A DNA stretch of 64,000 bases. Origin: Diphasiastrum complanatum (lineage: Eukaryota; Streptophyta; Lycopodiopsida; Lycopodiales; Lycopodiaceae). The notes beneath the pieces were generated by a model that saw nothing but the letters and a program-made list of their open reading frames with translations, was not told where the DNA came from and made no database searches. Where the stretch lies: the NCBI GenBank assembly GCA_029204225.1, contig CM055093.1:6453815-6517814 (forward strand), given 5' to 3'. A program made the translations under genes and the position numbers. Of the stretch, positions 1 through 10,539 are shown in pieces (the first letter of the stretch is position 1; every line of letters begins with the position of its first letter).

Positions 1-239
1 GAGCTCTTGCATCTGAGGATTCGGCAGCATGAAATTGTGGTCGTTCATATGGAGCTTCATAAGGCATAAGTTCCCATCTATCGAATGGGTTCGTGGATGG
101 CTCTTGGAATTGAGATTTCATCCGAGAATATCTGTTAAATCGAGCCTGTTCGGTGGATGGGGAAACCATCTTTGGTGGATAGTCCTCCGTAGAATTCGGA
201 TCATAAGGCCGATCCATGACAGCGTGTAGAGTGTCGGAG

Positions 240-900
240 GATTGTGTAAATATGCACTTGGACTCTGGTTACACTGGATACGGGTGTTGGAATGCGGTTG
301 CTACGGATCCACAGTTGATGCGAGTGTAATGCGACTAATGGCGGTGGATACAGCTAAGGTGGTGGAACGATAGAATGTGGTGGTAGCGGTACAATACGGG
401 TCGTGGCTGTCCGTTGCGGGTTTTTTTTTATTTTATTTTATTTTATTTTTTTGCGGTCGATTGCGGTCAGTTGCGGTCTCAATGGCTTGTGGCTGTAGCA
501 ACGGCTGGGTGTGGCGTCAACGTTGCTGTGCAAAATGTGGGAAAGGGTGGTCGATTGGTGGTTGGAGGTGAGGAAGGAGTCTTAGGCCGTATGGTTGCGG
601 TCTGCTGCAGTCAGGGGCGACCGAGGGTAGACGTAGGGCCGTGGGATTGCGGCTTATTGCGGTTTGTGGCGGCCGAATGTAGTCGTAGGGTCGTAGGATT
701 GCAGTTTGCTGTGGTTAGTGGCGGTCTCCACGGGTCGAGAACAGAGATGAGTGGATGGCAGAGTGTGGCGGTGGTTCATGGGCTGTACGTTTGTTCGGTA
801 CGGTTGGATAAAGTTGCCACTGTGCAGAATGGTCACGACAGATCAATGCGGTTATTACGAGTGGTCATAGTGACTGTAATGCTGGTGAATATGGACTAGA
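240..900. repeat. degenerate GT-rich short-word repeat
   Basis: The stretch is built from loosely repeated words such as TTGCGGTC and GGTCGTAGG, spaced irregularly, with a T-rich run near 421-450. Open frames here are long only because the composition is stop-poor, and they resemble no family. I see no gene in 1-900. It runs directly into the CGGTTGAGAT array and may be the eroded edge of the same repeat. Confidence 0.4.
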
Positions 901-904
901 CGGT

Positions 905-1345
905 CAAAGGATCGGTTGAGATCTGAGATTAGCCGTTGGTTGAGAACTGACGCGAAAGCGTCGGTCGAGATCTGTTGCGAAGCTGTCAGTCGAGATCTGT
1001 GGCGAGGGCTTCGGTCGCGATCTGACGCGAGGTCGTCGGTCGAGATCTAACGCGAGGTCGTCGGTCGAGATCTGATGCGAGGCGTCGTCGGTTGAGATTT
1101 GATGTGAGGTCGTCGGTCGAGATCTGATGCGAAGCGTCGGTTGAGATCTATTACAAAGCTGTCAGTCGAGATCTAATTGAGGGCCGTCGGTTGAGATCTA
1201 ACGTGAAGCATTAGTTGAGATCTAAGTGAAGGCCATCGGTTGAGATTTAAGAATGACGTCGGTTGAGATCTGATGCAGTGTGTCGGTTGAGATCTAACTG
1301 AAGGCCATTGGTTGAGATTAGACTGTAGCGCATCGGTCGAGATTT
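905..1345. repeat. CGGTTGAGAT tandem array, copy 1
   Basis: About fifteen degenerate units of roughly 28-32 bp share the core GTCGGTCGAGATCTGA with spacers such as TGCGAGGC. Unit lengths vary, so this is an old, drifting minisatellite. The same core recurs in the array at 21.62-22.20 kb. In both places the array is followed by matching unique sequence, so the arrays are internal parts of one dispersed repeat family and not independent satellites. Confidence 0.75.
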
Positions 1346-1439
1346 GAAAGATGGCTCTGGCGCCAGTCAAGATTGAACTATGGCTCAGCTTGGAAATGAG
1401 CGTGAAGCGTCGGTTGAGAAGTGCGGTGGGCGGTAGGCA

Positions 1440-2215
1440 AGACAAAAATGGTGTGCTCTATGATGAAGGCGTGGAAGTTCAGAGAGCGATGGGTGTGTGG
1501 CATAGATCGGAATGGTTTGGGCGGTTTAATGTATGTGGAGTTGTGCAACGGCATCAAATGTTGACTGATTCCTTGAATCTGTGAACGTGATTTTCTACTT
1601 CTTCTTATACTTCTGTAGTTATGGTTCTTTATGGTACTTCTTCTTATTAGAACAGTTACAGCAGAAGCGTTACTAAGTTTTCAGCATGTATTTCCTAGCC
1701 TGTCAATGGGAGACATGGTTTTGATACTCAGCTACATGCATAACTAGCCATATAACCATCTACAGCTCAAGAGGATCAACGTTCTGGTACAAGGAGCAAT
1801 CTTACCATTATCTACTGAATCAGAAACAATCACAGACAAGATTAACTACTGGAACAAGAAACAAGATTCAAGAAACAAGAAACAAGATTCAAGAAACAAA
1901 AACAAGAAACAAGATTCCTAGCAGCATTTTAACAGTCTAAGAATCAAGAAACACTCATTTCTTGATGCTGACATTTCTCAAGAACAATCCAGAACTGGGC
2001 TATAAGGGAGTATGCAAGAATTATACTACAAACCAGCCTATCTAGTTTACTTGAATGCTGATTACTACCTCATTCCACAAACAAGAACTGAATCCTATTC
2101 CACAACTAAGCAAGAAACAAGAAACAAGAACCTAGTTAATTCACAATGCAAAGGAATCAAGCATGCTCATAGAAATCTCACTCAAGAACATTGCCATGAA
2201 CAAGGAGCTTAGCTA
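1440..2215 (+). mobile_element. non-coding body of dispersed repeat, copy 1
   Basis: This segment follows array 1 and aligns by eye with 22.27-22.96 kb, which follows array 2. Shared landmarks are TCAAATGTTGAC (near 1555 and 22410), CTGTAGT (near 1613), and CTAGTTTACTTGAATGCT (near 2044 and 22936). Between them lie AAGAAACAAGATTC words (about 1855-1960). No protein domain is visible. Termini, target duplications and class are unresolved; a non-autonomous LTR element or MITE-like repeat is possible. Confidence 0.5.
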
Positions 2216-2840
2216 TCATCAAGAACTCGTGGGGGATCCTCTTGATTAGCTCAAGAGAACTTGACCATACATTCAAAAGCTCCCTCACAAGAGAGGGGGG
2301 GGGGGGGGGGGAGGGGGGGGCTTAAATAAGCAAGAAGGCTGCCCATGTGGAGCCCAAGTGGCAATTCCACCAAATTAGAAATTACATGTGGAATTTGCCC
2401 TTCCACTAAAGGTCACCATCAAAAGGTGGCTCACTCTTACTAATTTAAGGGGGTTCTACATTTAATTACAATGCCTAGGAAATATTACTAGCTCCTACAT
2501 GGTCATTCCTTCTTTGGGATACACCATGTAGGCTCACATAGATAACTCACTGTCTTCCTAGCTAGTAATTCCTCGGCTCTCATCTTCTTCTGCTCTCTTC
2601 CTTCTGAGACCTCCTCGGTCATGGGTGAGAGATAACTTGTGTCTTCAGCTTGGCTCGGCACTTGGAGATTCTCTAGAATCTGCTAACAACAGGACTTGTC
2701 TTTCTATCTTAAGCATCATGTGGTGGTTGCTCTCCAAGAGACCAAGCTGAAGGGCTTCAACCAACATTGTTTGATTAAGAAGTTTGTTGCTTCCTTCCAC
2801 TACTTGGTTTCCCTACTCATGGATCCCTTGGTGGAGTTCT
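2216..2840. other. intergenic stretch with G homopolymer
   Basis: No gene or recognisable element seen. The only notable structure is an almost pure G run at about 2295-2320, interrupted by one A. Confidence 0.5.
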
Positions 2841-3043
2841 AGCACTTGTTTCTTGTGATTGGCAGGTGCTCTCCAATTCGGATCCTGTTGGTAAGTGGGT
2901 GCTCCTCCAATTGAACAAACCGAGTTTCTCCTTCTCCATCCTAAACTTGTATGCACTATGCACCACCGTTGATCGTATAGACTTCTGGATAATCTCCAGT
3001 CTAAGTAGCAACACCCTTTTGGGGTATGTCTGGATAGCGCCTA

Positions 3044-4216
3044 TTGTATGCAGAAGTGCGCTACACCATGCATTCAATTGCAGACCTAGATACGCGACCA
3101 TCGATCACAGACATTGCAGCAATCAATCAGACAATAAGAGATGCAACACAACAATCAGAGTTGGAAGACCAGAAAGTATTTTGTATTTTGCTTTGCTTCA
3201 GAGTGAGTCGTTCAGTGTCTCGCTCGTTGGCGGCCCCGAAGTGCTTCTTTTGTGGAAAGAAGGGGTACTTTGCATCCGAGTGCTACAAAAAGATGAATGC
3301 ACAAAGTGAGAGCAAGCAAGGCAACCTTACCTTTGAGGAAGATGAGGATGAAGTTGATTCATCCTTGATGGCCTCTACACCAACAAGCAAGAGCTACTCC
3401 AATGACACATGGTGGATTGATAATGGGGCTAGTTCCCCCACATGACATTTCAGAAGGATTTCTTCTCAACTCTTGTACCTTTTGTAGGTTGTAGAAAGTC
3501 TATTCTAACATCAATAGATCAAGAATGTAGAATAGATGGAGTGGGAACAATCCCTTTAAGTCTTGGATCCTCTAATCAAAAAAATGTACTCTATGTTCCT
3601 AATCTTACTAAGAGCTTGCTAAGTATTGACAACTAATGGATAGTGGTTTAGATGTCCATTTTAAGCAAGGTGTTTGCTCTATTATGATGAATGACACTTG
3701 CATTGTAAAGGGATTCAAGCAAGGGAGGCTTTTTAAGCTTGATGCTAATGTGTTTCTTGGAAGCGTGAACATGGCTAAGGAGGAGCTTGCACAAGTGGAG
3801 CTTTGGCATAAGAAGTAGTGCCACCCCAATTACAAATCAATGGAGATCCTATGCACAAAGGAGCTTGCACTTGGCCTTCCAAAAGCATTTTCAAAGTGTG
3901 GAAAGAGTTGTGAGGCTTGTAGCCTCTCAAAGGCTCACATGCTACCATTTGCTAATTCTTCCACTACATCTTCTAAGTCATTAGATCTCATTCATAGTGA
4001 TGTGCACTCTTTTTCTAAAGAATCTAATGGAGGTGCATTAATGTGTGTATTTTTTTTTTATTGATGATTACTCTAGATGCACTTGGATTGAGCTTTTGGA
4101 TTCCAAAAGTAACGTGTTTGAGTCTTTTGTAAATTTCAAAACTCCAGTTGAGAATCAAATTGATGCTAAAGTAAAAGTATTGAGGAGTGATAATGGTGGA
4201 GAGTACATCTCTACTA
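3044..4216 (+). pseudogene. Ty1/copia gag-protease-integrase remnant
   Basis: The domains appear in copia order. Near 3242 is a degenerate zinc knuckle (CFFCGKKG, then C; the usual His is Tyr). Near 3409 is a protease-start motif (WWIDNGAS). Near 3590 is VLYVPNLTKSLLSI. Near 3805 is the GAG-pre-integrase ELWHKK. Integrase zinc-binding CEACSLSKAH lies near 3907, and the integrase core DDYSRCTWIELL and LRSDNGGEYIST lie near 4060-4210. The frame breaks at about 3442, 3636 and 3818, so the copy is dead. Similarity stops abruptly after DNGGEYIST, where the GCCACGCG-rich segment begins. Integrase, reverse transcriptase and RNase H remainders are absent. Fragments at 25.8 kb and 43.3 kb look like the same family. 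Confidence 0.85.
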
Positions 4217-4763
4217 GAATCACAACTACACATATGGGCGTTTTGCCACGGCGAACCCGATACTTAATCAAAATTTTGATATTTTCTTTGCGTGGCTCTG
4301 CCACGCGTGGTACATTTACACCAAAAATTCTCCGGGGACCCTGCCGGTCAAATCTAGGCCAGAGGTGGGTCCGACATTGAATTTTTTTTTCTCGTGGCAG
4401 TGCCACGCAAATTCTTTTAAACCAAAATTCAAAAAAACGAGCGCCAACATTACTTGGCATGGTAAAGCCACGCGTGGAAGTGCCACGCAAGACTGTTATT
4501 TAACCGCTTCTAATCTAACATCTAACATTCACTTATTTTGGAGATTTGCCACGCATGGCAAATCTCCAAAGAAAATTTCAGAGAATTGTAATTTTATATT
4601 GCCACGCGTGGCAAAATATATTTGTTGTAATTTTTGTTTAAAACTATTTGAACCATATTTTGATAAACAAACAACCCTATAATTAATTTAAAAGTAAATG
4701 AAATTTTTTCTAGGCTTTAAATAAGTGTGGACTAATAATAAAATGATTATTATGTAATCATGA
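4217..4763. repeat. segment with clustered GCCACGCGTGGC dyads interrupting the copia copy
   Basis: Five clusters of the palindrome GCCACGCGTGGC or its half-site lie near 4300, 4395, 4465, 4548 and 4605. Two of them are extended hairpins: GGAGATTTGCCA / TGGCAAATCTCC around CGCA, and an A/T-flanked copy near 4600. The segment starts exactly where copia integrase similarity ends and stops where the inverted-repeat arm begins. It is probably the end or subterminal region of a DNA transposon; the family is unknown. Confidence 0.5.
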
Positions 4764-5130
4764 TTGTGAATAAAAAATCAAATGATCATTGTGTCAAATT
4801 ATTGTGCTTTGACGAAATCAATATTGTACTTCGACCAGAGTGAAGATATGAAGATATTGCTTTAATAGATTTTAAATATAGTAAGGATGTTTCAAAAGGA
4901 AAATGTTTTTGAAGCGACTATAAATGATCAACGTATGATCACTAATTGTTTTCTTTGGTCAATCAATTTTTGCTAGATCTTTAATAAGATATAGATTGCA
5001 TTGAAAGCATTTGATTTAAAATGAATCAGAAGTGATTGGCAGATTAAAATCAAGATAAACTTGAAAAATGCAAGAATGTATTATAAAGATGTAATAATTA
5101 CGTAAACTATCATATCACAAAAATGATTGT

Positions 5131-5261
<131 letters not shown>

Positions 5262-5399
5262 TAGTAAAGAGTGCCCGTCATTGACGGGCAAGGGTGGCCG
5301 ATCTAGGTGACGGCCGATGGTTTGGAACTTCAGTATGTCGTTGACGGCCGATCTAGGTGGCGGCCGATGATTTGGATGATGGCCAATCTCGTAAATCTC

Positions 5400-6640
5400 G
5401 TATCTCAAATATCTAACATTCGAGTCTTTGGAAAATTTTGAGTCTTTGAAAACATTCGGGTCCTTGGAAAAATTAAAGTCTTTGAAAAAATTTGAGATTT
5501 AAGAAAAATTCGAGTCTTCGAAAAAATTCAAGTCTTTCAAAAAAAATTGAGTCTTTGGAAAAATTCGAGTCTTTTGAAAAATTTGACTTGACAGTATAAA
5601 AGGTTCTTCGATCCTTCGGAAAAATTCGAGTTGACAGTTCGATCCTTCAGAAAAATTTGACCTTTTAAAAAATTTGAGTTTTGAAAAAATTCGAGCCAAT
5701 TTGAGTCTTTGGAAAAATTCGAGTCTTTCCAAAAATTCGAGTCATTGAAAAACAATTCGTCGTAATTTGAGTCTTCCCAAAAATTTGAGTCTTCAAAAAA
5801 ATTCGATCTTTCAAAAAATTCGAGCCCTCATTTGAAAATCGAGTCGTTGAAAAAATTCGAGTCATTTGAAAATTCGATCCTTTGGAAAAATTCGAGTCAT
5901 TGAAAAATTTTAATCCATCCAAAAAAAAAAATCGAGTCTTTCCAAAAAATCAAGTCTCTCCAAAAATTCGACTCGTTCCGAAACTTTGAGTTTCCAAAAA
6001 TTCGAGTCGTTCCAAAAAATCAAGTCTTGAAAAAATCGAGTCGTTTCAAAACTTCGAGTCTTTCCAAAAATTCGATCTATTGGAAAAATTTGAGTCATTA
6101 AAAAAAATCGAGTCTTTCCAAAAATTTGACTCGTTCCAAAAATTCGAGTCGTTCTAAAAAATCGAGTCTTTTGATAAAATCTAGTCATCGAAAAAATTCG
6201 ACTCATTCCAAAATTTTGAGTCGTTCGAAAAGTTTGATTCTTCCAAAAAAATTGAGTTTTTTGAAAATTTGAGTCATCGAAAAAATTCGAGTCGTTCAAA
6301 AAATTTGATTCATTCCAAAAAAATCGAGTCTCTGACAAATTTGATCCTTTGGAAAAATTCGAGTCTTTCGAAAAAAATTGGAGTTCTTCCAAAAATTCGA
6401 GTCTTTCGAAAAATTTGATCTATTGGAAAAATTTGAGTCTCAAGTCTCTCAAAAAATTTGAGTTGTTCCAATACCTCGAGTCATCGAAAGAATTCGAGTT
6501 GTTTGAAAAATTTGAGTCGTCCGAAATTTTCAAGTCTTTCGAAAAATTCAAGTCATTGGAAAAATTTGAATCATTGAAAAATTCGAGTCGTTCCAAAAAT
6601 TCAAATCTTCCCAAAAATTTGAGTCTTACGAAAGTCGAAT
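5400..6640. repeat. left subterminal repeat array of CACTA element
   Basis: Some 60 or more degenerate 17-20 bp units of the form AAAAATTCGAGTCTTTGG fill the region. Spacing and sequence vary slightly. In CACTA elements such arrays bind the TnpA-type accessory protein. The repetitive reading frames here (FEKFESFEK-like peptides) are artefacts of the repeat, not genes. Confidence 0.85.
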
Positions 6641-7150
6641 GCAGTCAAAAGTTAAACTAAAGTTCCGAGACAATCTCCCATGTTTCACACTCTCATCACT
6701 TTATCTACTCCCCTCTTTCTTTACCTCTATTCCTCTCATCTCTTCCGCTCATGATTGTGTGCATTCCCATCGAGGTTATTCTCCATTTTTCCTCGTCTTT
6801 GAGGTGCCCTGCTACCTCCCACCCCCGCTCTAGAAAACTTTATTAATTATCACCCCATCTCGTGCTTTTTTTGGAACCATAACTTTTTCATTTTTAATCA
6901 ACTGCCCCTCTTTTCATTCTCAAATTCAAGGTTTAGGACTACTCCCAATCCAGACTCCTCCCGAGTACCTCCACCAAGTGTTTGAGAAAGTCTAAATAAT
7001 CCAAGAATCAAATCGGTAGTTTTCTCAAAAAAATTAACATGAAATTTTTTGGTTAGATTTTTTATATCTTATTCTCAAGTTTTGTAGAGGACAACTGACA
7101 ACTATGAGTATCTTCATCATTAGGATCCAAAATACTTCTTGAAATATAAG

Positions 7151-7314
7151 TTTTTTTAAACAAAACCTCAAAAAAATTTCTAGAAAACTGTCTCCACCCC
7201 ACACCGGGGCACATATCATCGCAAAGAGTCAGCTGCCTTACACAAAGGGTCTGACGATTGTGTCCGTCAAAGGGGGAATGGATGGCCGATGATCTAGGTG
7301 GCGGCTTATGGTTG
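7151..7314. other. unique spacer with CACTA-end-like words
   Basis: Near 7240-7310 the words TGTGTCCGTCAA and GATGGCCGATGATCTAGG resemble the inner terminal region of this CACTA family (compare 5270-5330). It may be a scrambled internal copy of an element end. No gene seen. Confidence 0.35.
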
Positions 7315-7626
7315 AGACGTGTGGATGATGCTCAAAACGGACGATTGATGATTGAAGGCGAGCGACCGACAACATCTGAGCAAATTAAGCTTGTTTGAGC
7401 AAGTTGTAAATCAACATCTAATCTAAACAAAAAGAAATCCATAAAGAATGGAAATGACACATTTTATCCAAGACGTGTGGATGATGCTCAAAACGGACGA
7501 TTGATTGAAGGCGGGCGGCCGACAACATCTGAGCAAATTAAGCTTGTTTGAGCAAGTTGTAAATCAACATCTAATCTAAACAAAAAGAAATCCATAAAAA
7601 ATGGAAATGACACATTTTATCCAAGA
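7315..7626. repeat. 156-bp tandem duplication (two units)
   Basis: A unit starting GACGTGTGGATGATGCTC at 7316 repeats at 7472 with very few changes: one short deletion (GATGATTG versus GATTG) and isolated substitutions. Both units carry GAGCAAATTAAGCTTG. The duplication is recent and non-coding. From 7627 to about 8640 I see no gene or recognised repeat. Confidence 0.85.
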
Positions 7627-8639
7627 AGTCTATTTGATCGATGGTGTGGATGAATTGCTAAATAGCCTAACCAAGAAAGTTGTTTAAAAAAATGAGAATA
7701 TATATAAGGCCAAAAGAGAGAACAAAAAATCTCCATGCTACACACTTGATCTGGAATTTGCAATGATGGAGCCAATTCCCAAAAGAGTTGATTCCTTGCA
7801 TTTTGGACATGAATATTTTGATACAAAAATATGAATGATAGTGAGCAGTTTGCAAAGGTGTAATAATATGTGTGGTTGATCTTTAATGGTATAACCATTG
7901 AATGCACACAAAATGATGCTGATCTTGAGCAGTCATCATGTGTATTTTGCATAAATTAAAACATACACTTGGTAAATCTTGATTAATCAGCTGCATTGTA
8001 TAATCCTAAATACCCATAGAAATATGATCTATCTTCTCAATCGATGAGCTTCGCATTTGCTTTTTGCAACACTGGAAAATGTTATCATATAAAACGTCAA
8101 AGTACACTCCAGCTTTGTCATGGTTGATGATGAACTGTATATGATCTGCTTCCAAATCTGTGTGGTACCTAAAAGAGAAAGCCTTTTGTCAGATTTTGAG
8201 TCATATGCCGCTGTAATTTGATAGAATTAGCACAAGTATAAAGGCAGCTCCTCAAAAAAGAAAGGTTAAAAACAATGCTCTCTTTTCTCTGATACTCTAC
8301 CAGTCACCGAGAACAGCCACGCGACACAAAATATTCAGCTCGCCAGCCACTCATATAAATCTAAGCAGTAACTTTGTCTTGCTAGCAATAGTGATTCAGA
8401 CTTATACCTGAGCTATGGACAGTGAATGGGTGGCCGAGAAGAATACGACGTCCACCAGCTATTTTGAAAAAACAATACTCACACATACTATCATATACAC
8501 GCAATGGAGGTCCGAAAATTTTCCCAATAACAAAATGGAAGAAAGTTGAACATTACCTCAATCCTATTTAATTGTTGTACATTATCTCAGTCCTTTTTAA
8601 TCTGACTTAAATTAAAAATGAGTGGGGTAGCGCGGCTGA

Positions 8640-9060
8640 GTGAGAGAGAGAGAGAGAGAGAGAGAGTTTAGCAGGTGTTTAGGGAGAGAGAGAGATGTAG
8701 AACAAGGATTTACTAAGAGAGGGAGAGAGATAAGCTATATGAGAGAGTGATGAAGGTCTGTCCATCGCAATTAGAAAGAAATATGAAGCTCTGACCAGCA
8801 TAGAAAGACAGATGAAGTCTGACCAGCTTATTAAAAAATGGAGGTAGATGGTTGTCCAACACAGTTAGAAAGGGAGCTGAGTTTCGGACCAGCGTAATAA
8901 AAGATAGAGATGAATGTCTGACCAGCGCATTCAGAAAGGAAGATGGATGTCTGACTAACGCATTCAGAAGATGAATGGTTGTCCAAAACGCAGGCAAAGA
9001 CAGTTGATTTTCTGTGATTCTCTGTCCAGCACAATAGACCAGCAGAGATGTATAAGTAGG
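8640..9060. repeat. (GA)n plus degenerate CTGACCAGC tandem repeat
   Basis: Short GA tracts (about 8641-8667 and 8683-8694) lead into roughly seven degenerate units of about 40-48 bp with the core GTCTGACCAGCGCA and an AGAAAGGAAGATG-like spacer (8755-9040). It lies inside the CACTA element. No coding role is visible. Further small GA tracts occur at about 9549-9570 and 10158-10184. Confidence 0.6.
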
Positions 9061-9576
9061 AATGCAGGCAGATATCCATGAATAGATTCTTTACCTTTTC
9101 ACCTTATCATACTCAGGCAGATCTCCATGAACAAATTCTTCACCTTATGAAGCAACCTATGTAGAATTTGAGTCGCGTTCTGCATTGTCATCGACTTCTG
9201 ATCACTCAGAGAGGGCGGGCGCACCTTTGTAAATGTTGTACGCTGATGTGGGTAAACCCTGATGTAGATGCTTCAACAACTCCAAGAAACTCTTGCTTCG
9301 ACAGCTCCAAACTTGTGCTTACAACACCTCCAAGAAGCTCACTCCAAAAAAATGCGCTAAAGCTAGAAAAGAAGCACATAAAAATGCGCTAAAGCTAGAA
9401 AAGAAGCACAGATGATAGACTTTTGTCTGTTGATGATGGAGACTTTGTGCACAGCTCGTGAGGTACAGAGCAAAACCAAGACCAAGAAAAGAAAGAATGA
9501 TGCAGAGCAGCTTGCAAGGTAGAGAGCAAGAGACACCAAGAAATAGTAAGAGAGAGAGAGAGAGAGAGAGCAATAG

Positions 9577-9881
9577 ACTGAAAAAGCTACTCCTGGTGAA
9601 AGTGGGATTATTATTCCAAGTATTTTAGCTAAAATACAAGCATGTCCTCACTGCGACGACCCCTCCGAGTATGAACGTATACTTGATGTGGAATGGGTAA
9701 GAGACAACAAATCCTTGACTGCAACCTGTGAAGGTAACTTAGTAGCAAAGGCGAAAGGGCCAGATCCAAGCGAATCCGCAAGCAAGCACTGGCAGATTTG
9801 TGCTGGCTGGAAACGAATGTGCCCGTACTCCTCCCTCAGATGTGCCCATCCTACTACACTCAAAACACGCTATTTTTGGTG
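9577..9881 (+). CDS. unrecognised Cys-containing open frame inside the CACTA element
   Basis: The frame is open for about 100 codons between stops at 9574 and 9879. The peptide has ordinary protein-like composition, including ACPHCDDPSEYERILDVEWV and KHWQICAGWKRMCPYSSLRC, with six cysteines. No upstream ATG is in frame before the middle (about 9688), so it is more likely an exon or fragment than a complete gene. Its place between the subterminal array and the transposase is where CACTA elements carry their second gene (TnpA-like), but I see no TnpA signature. I do not recognise the family. Confidence 0.35.
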
Positions 9882-10152
9882 ATTCATCCTAAGAAAAAAC
9901 ACACACACCGCAACCATGAGAAAAAACACACACCTCGCAACCGTGAAGCAAGCGCCCGAGCTACTTCCAAGAAACAATTGTCCTGCTCAGATATCTATCA
10001 AACTAATGTTTTTTAGTTAGGGCAGCGATCCATTTCTAAGATAGGTTTGACTTTAGGAAGCCTTCATCGATCTCATCTTCCCTCTTGTAAGAATCTGATT
10101 TCCAGAGGACAACGCCCTGGTAGGCCGCAACGGGGTGGGATGGTGATCGGCG

Positions 10153-10186
<34 letters not shown>

Positions 10187-10539
10187 CATGCATGGGGAGG
10201 AGTGCCATGGTCATGCATCCTCTTTTTTGAATTTTTAGTTAAAAAAAGCTCATGCATGGGTGAGCGGAGGAGCATGCTGCACCCATACACATGCGCAAAA
10301 GTGTATATAAATTTAAATATATATATATATATAATTTATTCATCATCACAAGATTCAAATTCATCAGTCAGTATATCTTGCAACTCATCTCCACTTAGAT
10401 GATTTTCATCGGACCCTCTTTTAATATTGTCGTTTGTGTCAGAATCATTCGATTCATTTATAGTATTTTTTTATAATATTTAAAAAACTTGGAGATATTT
10501 CTATATCTGCAGCAACCACGTTTGTGTTGTAATATTCAA

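Noticed and set aside
414-899. 161-codon plus-strand frame
   Set aside because: Composition follows the GT-rich degenerate repeat; no domain or conserved motif is visible.
1855-1960. CRISPR-like repeat from AAGAAACAAGATTC words
   Set aside because: Units touch or overlap, vary in sequence and have no spacers; the context is a plant genome.
2295-2320. G run as a G-quadruplex regulatory site
   Set aside because: It is a homopolymer with no gene nearby and may be a sequencing or slippage artefact. The same holds for the C run near 19975.
5499-6660. Frames rich in Phe, Lys, Ser and Asp in the subterminal arrays (also 14.4-15.6 kb and 44.5-45.2 kb)
   Set aside because: They repeat with the 17-20 bp DNA unit in several frames and on both strands, as expected from a non-coding repeat.
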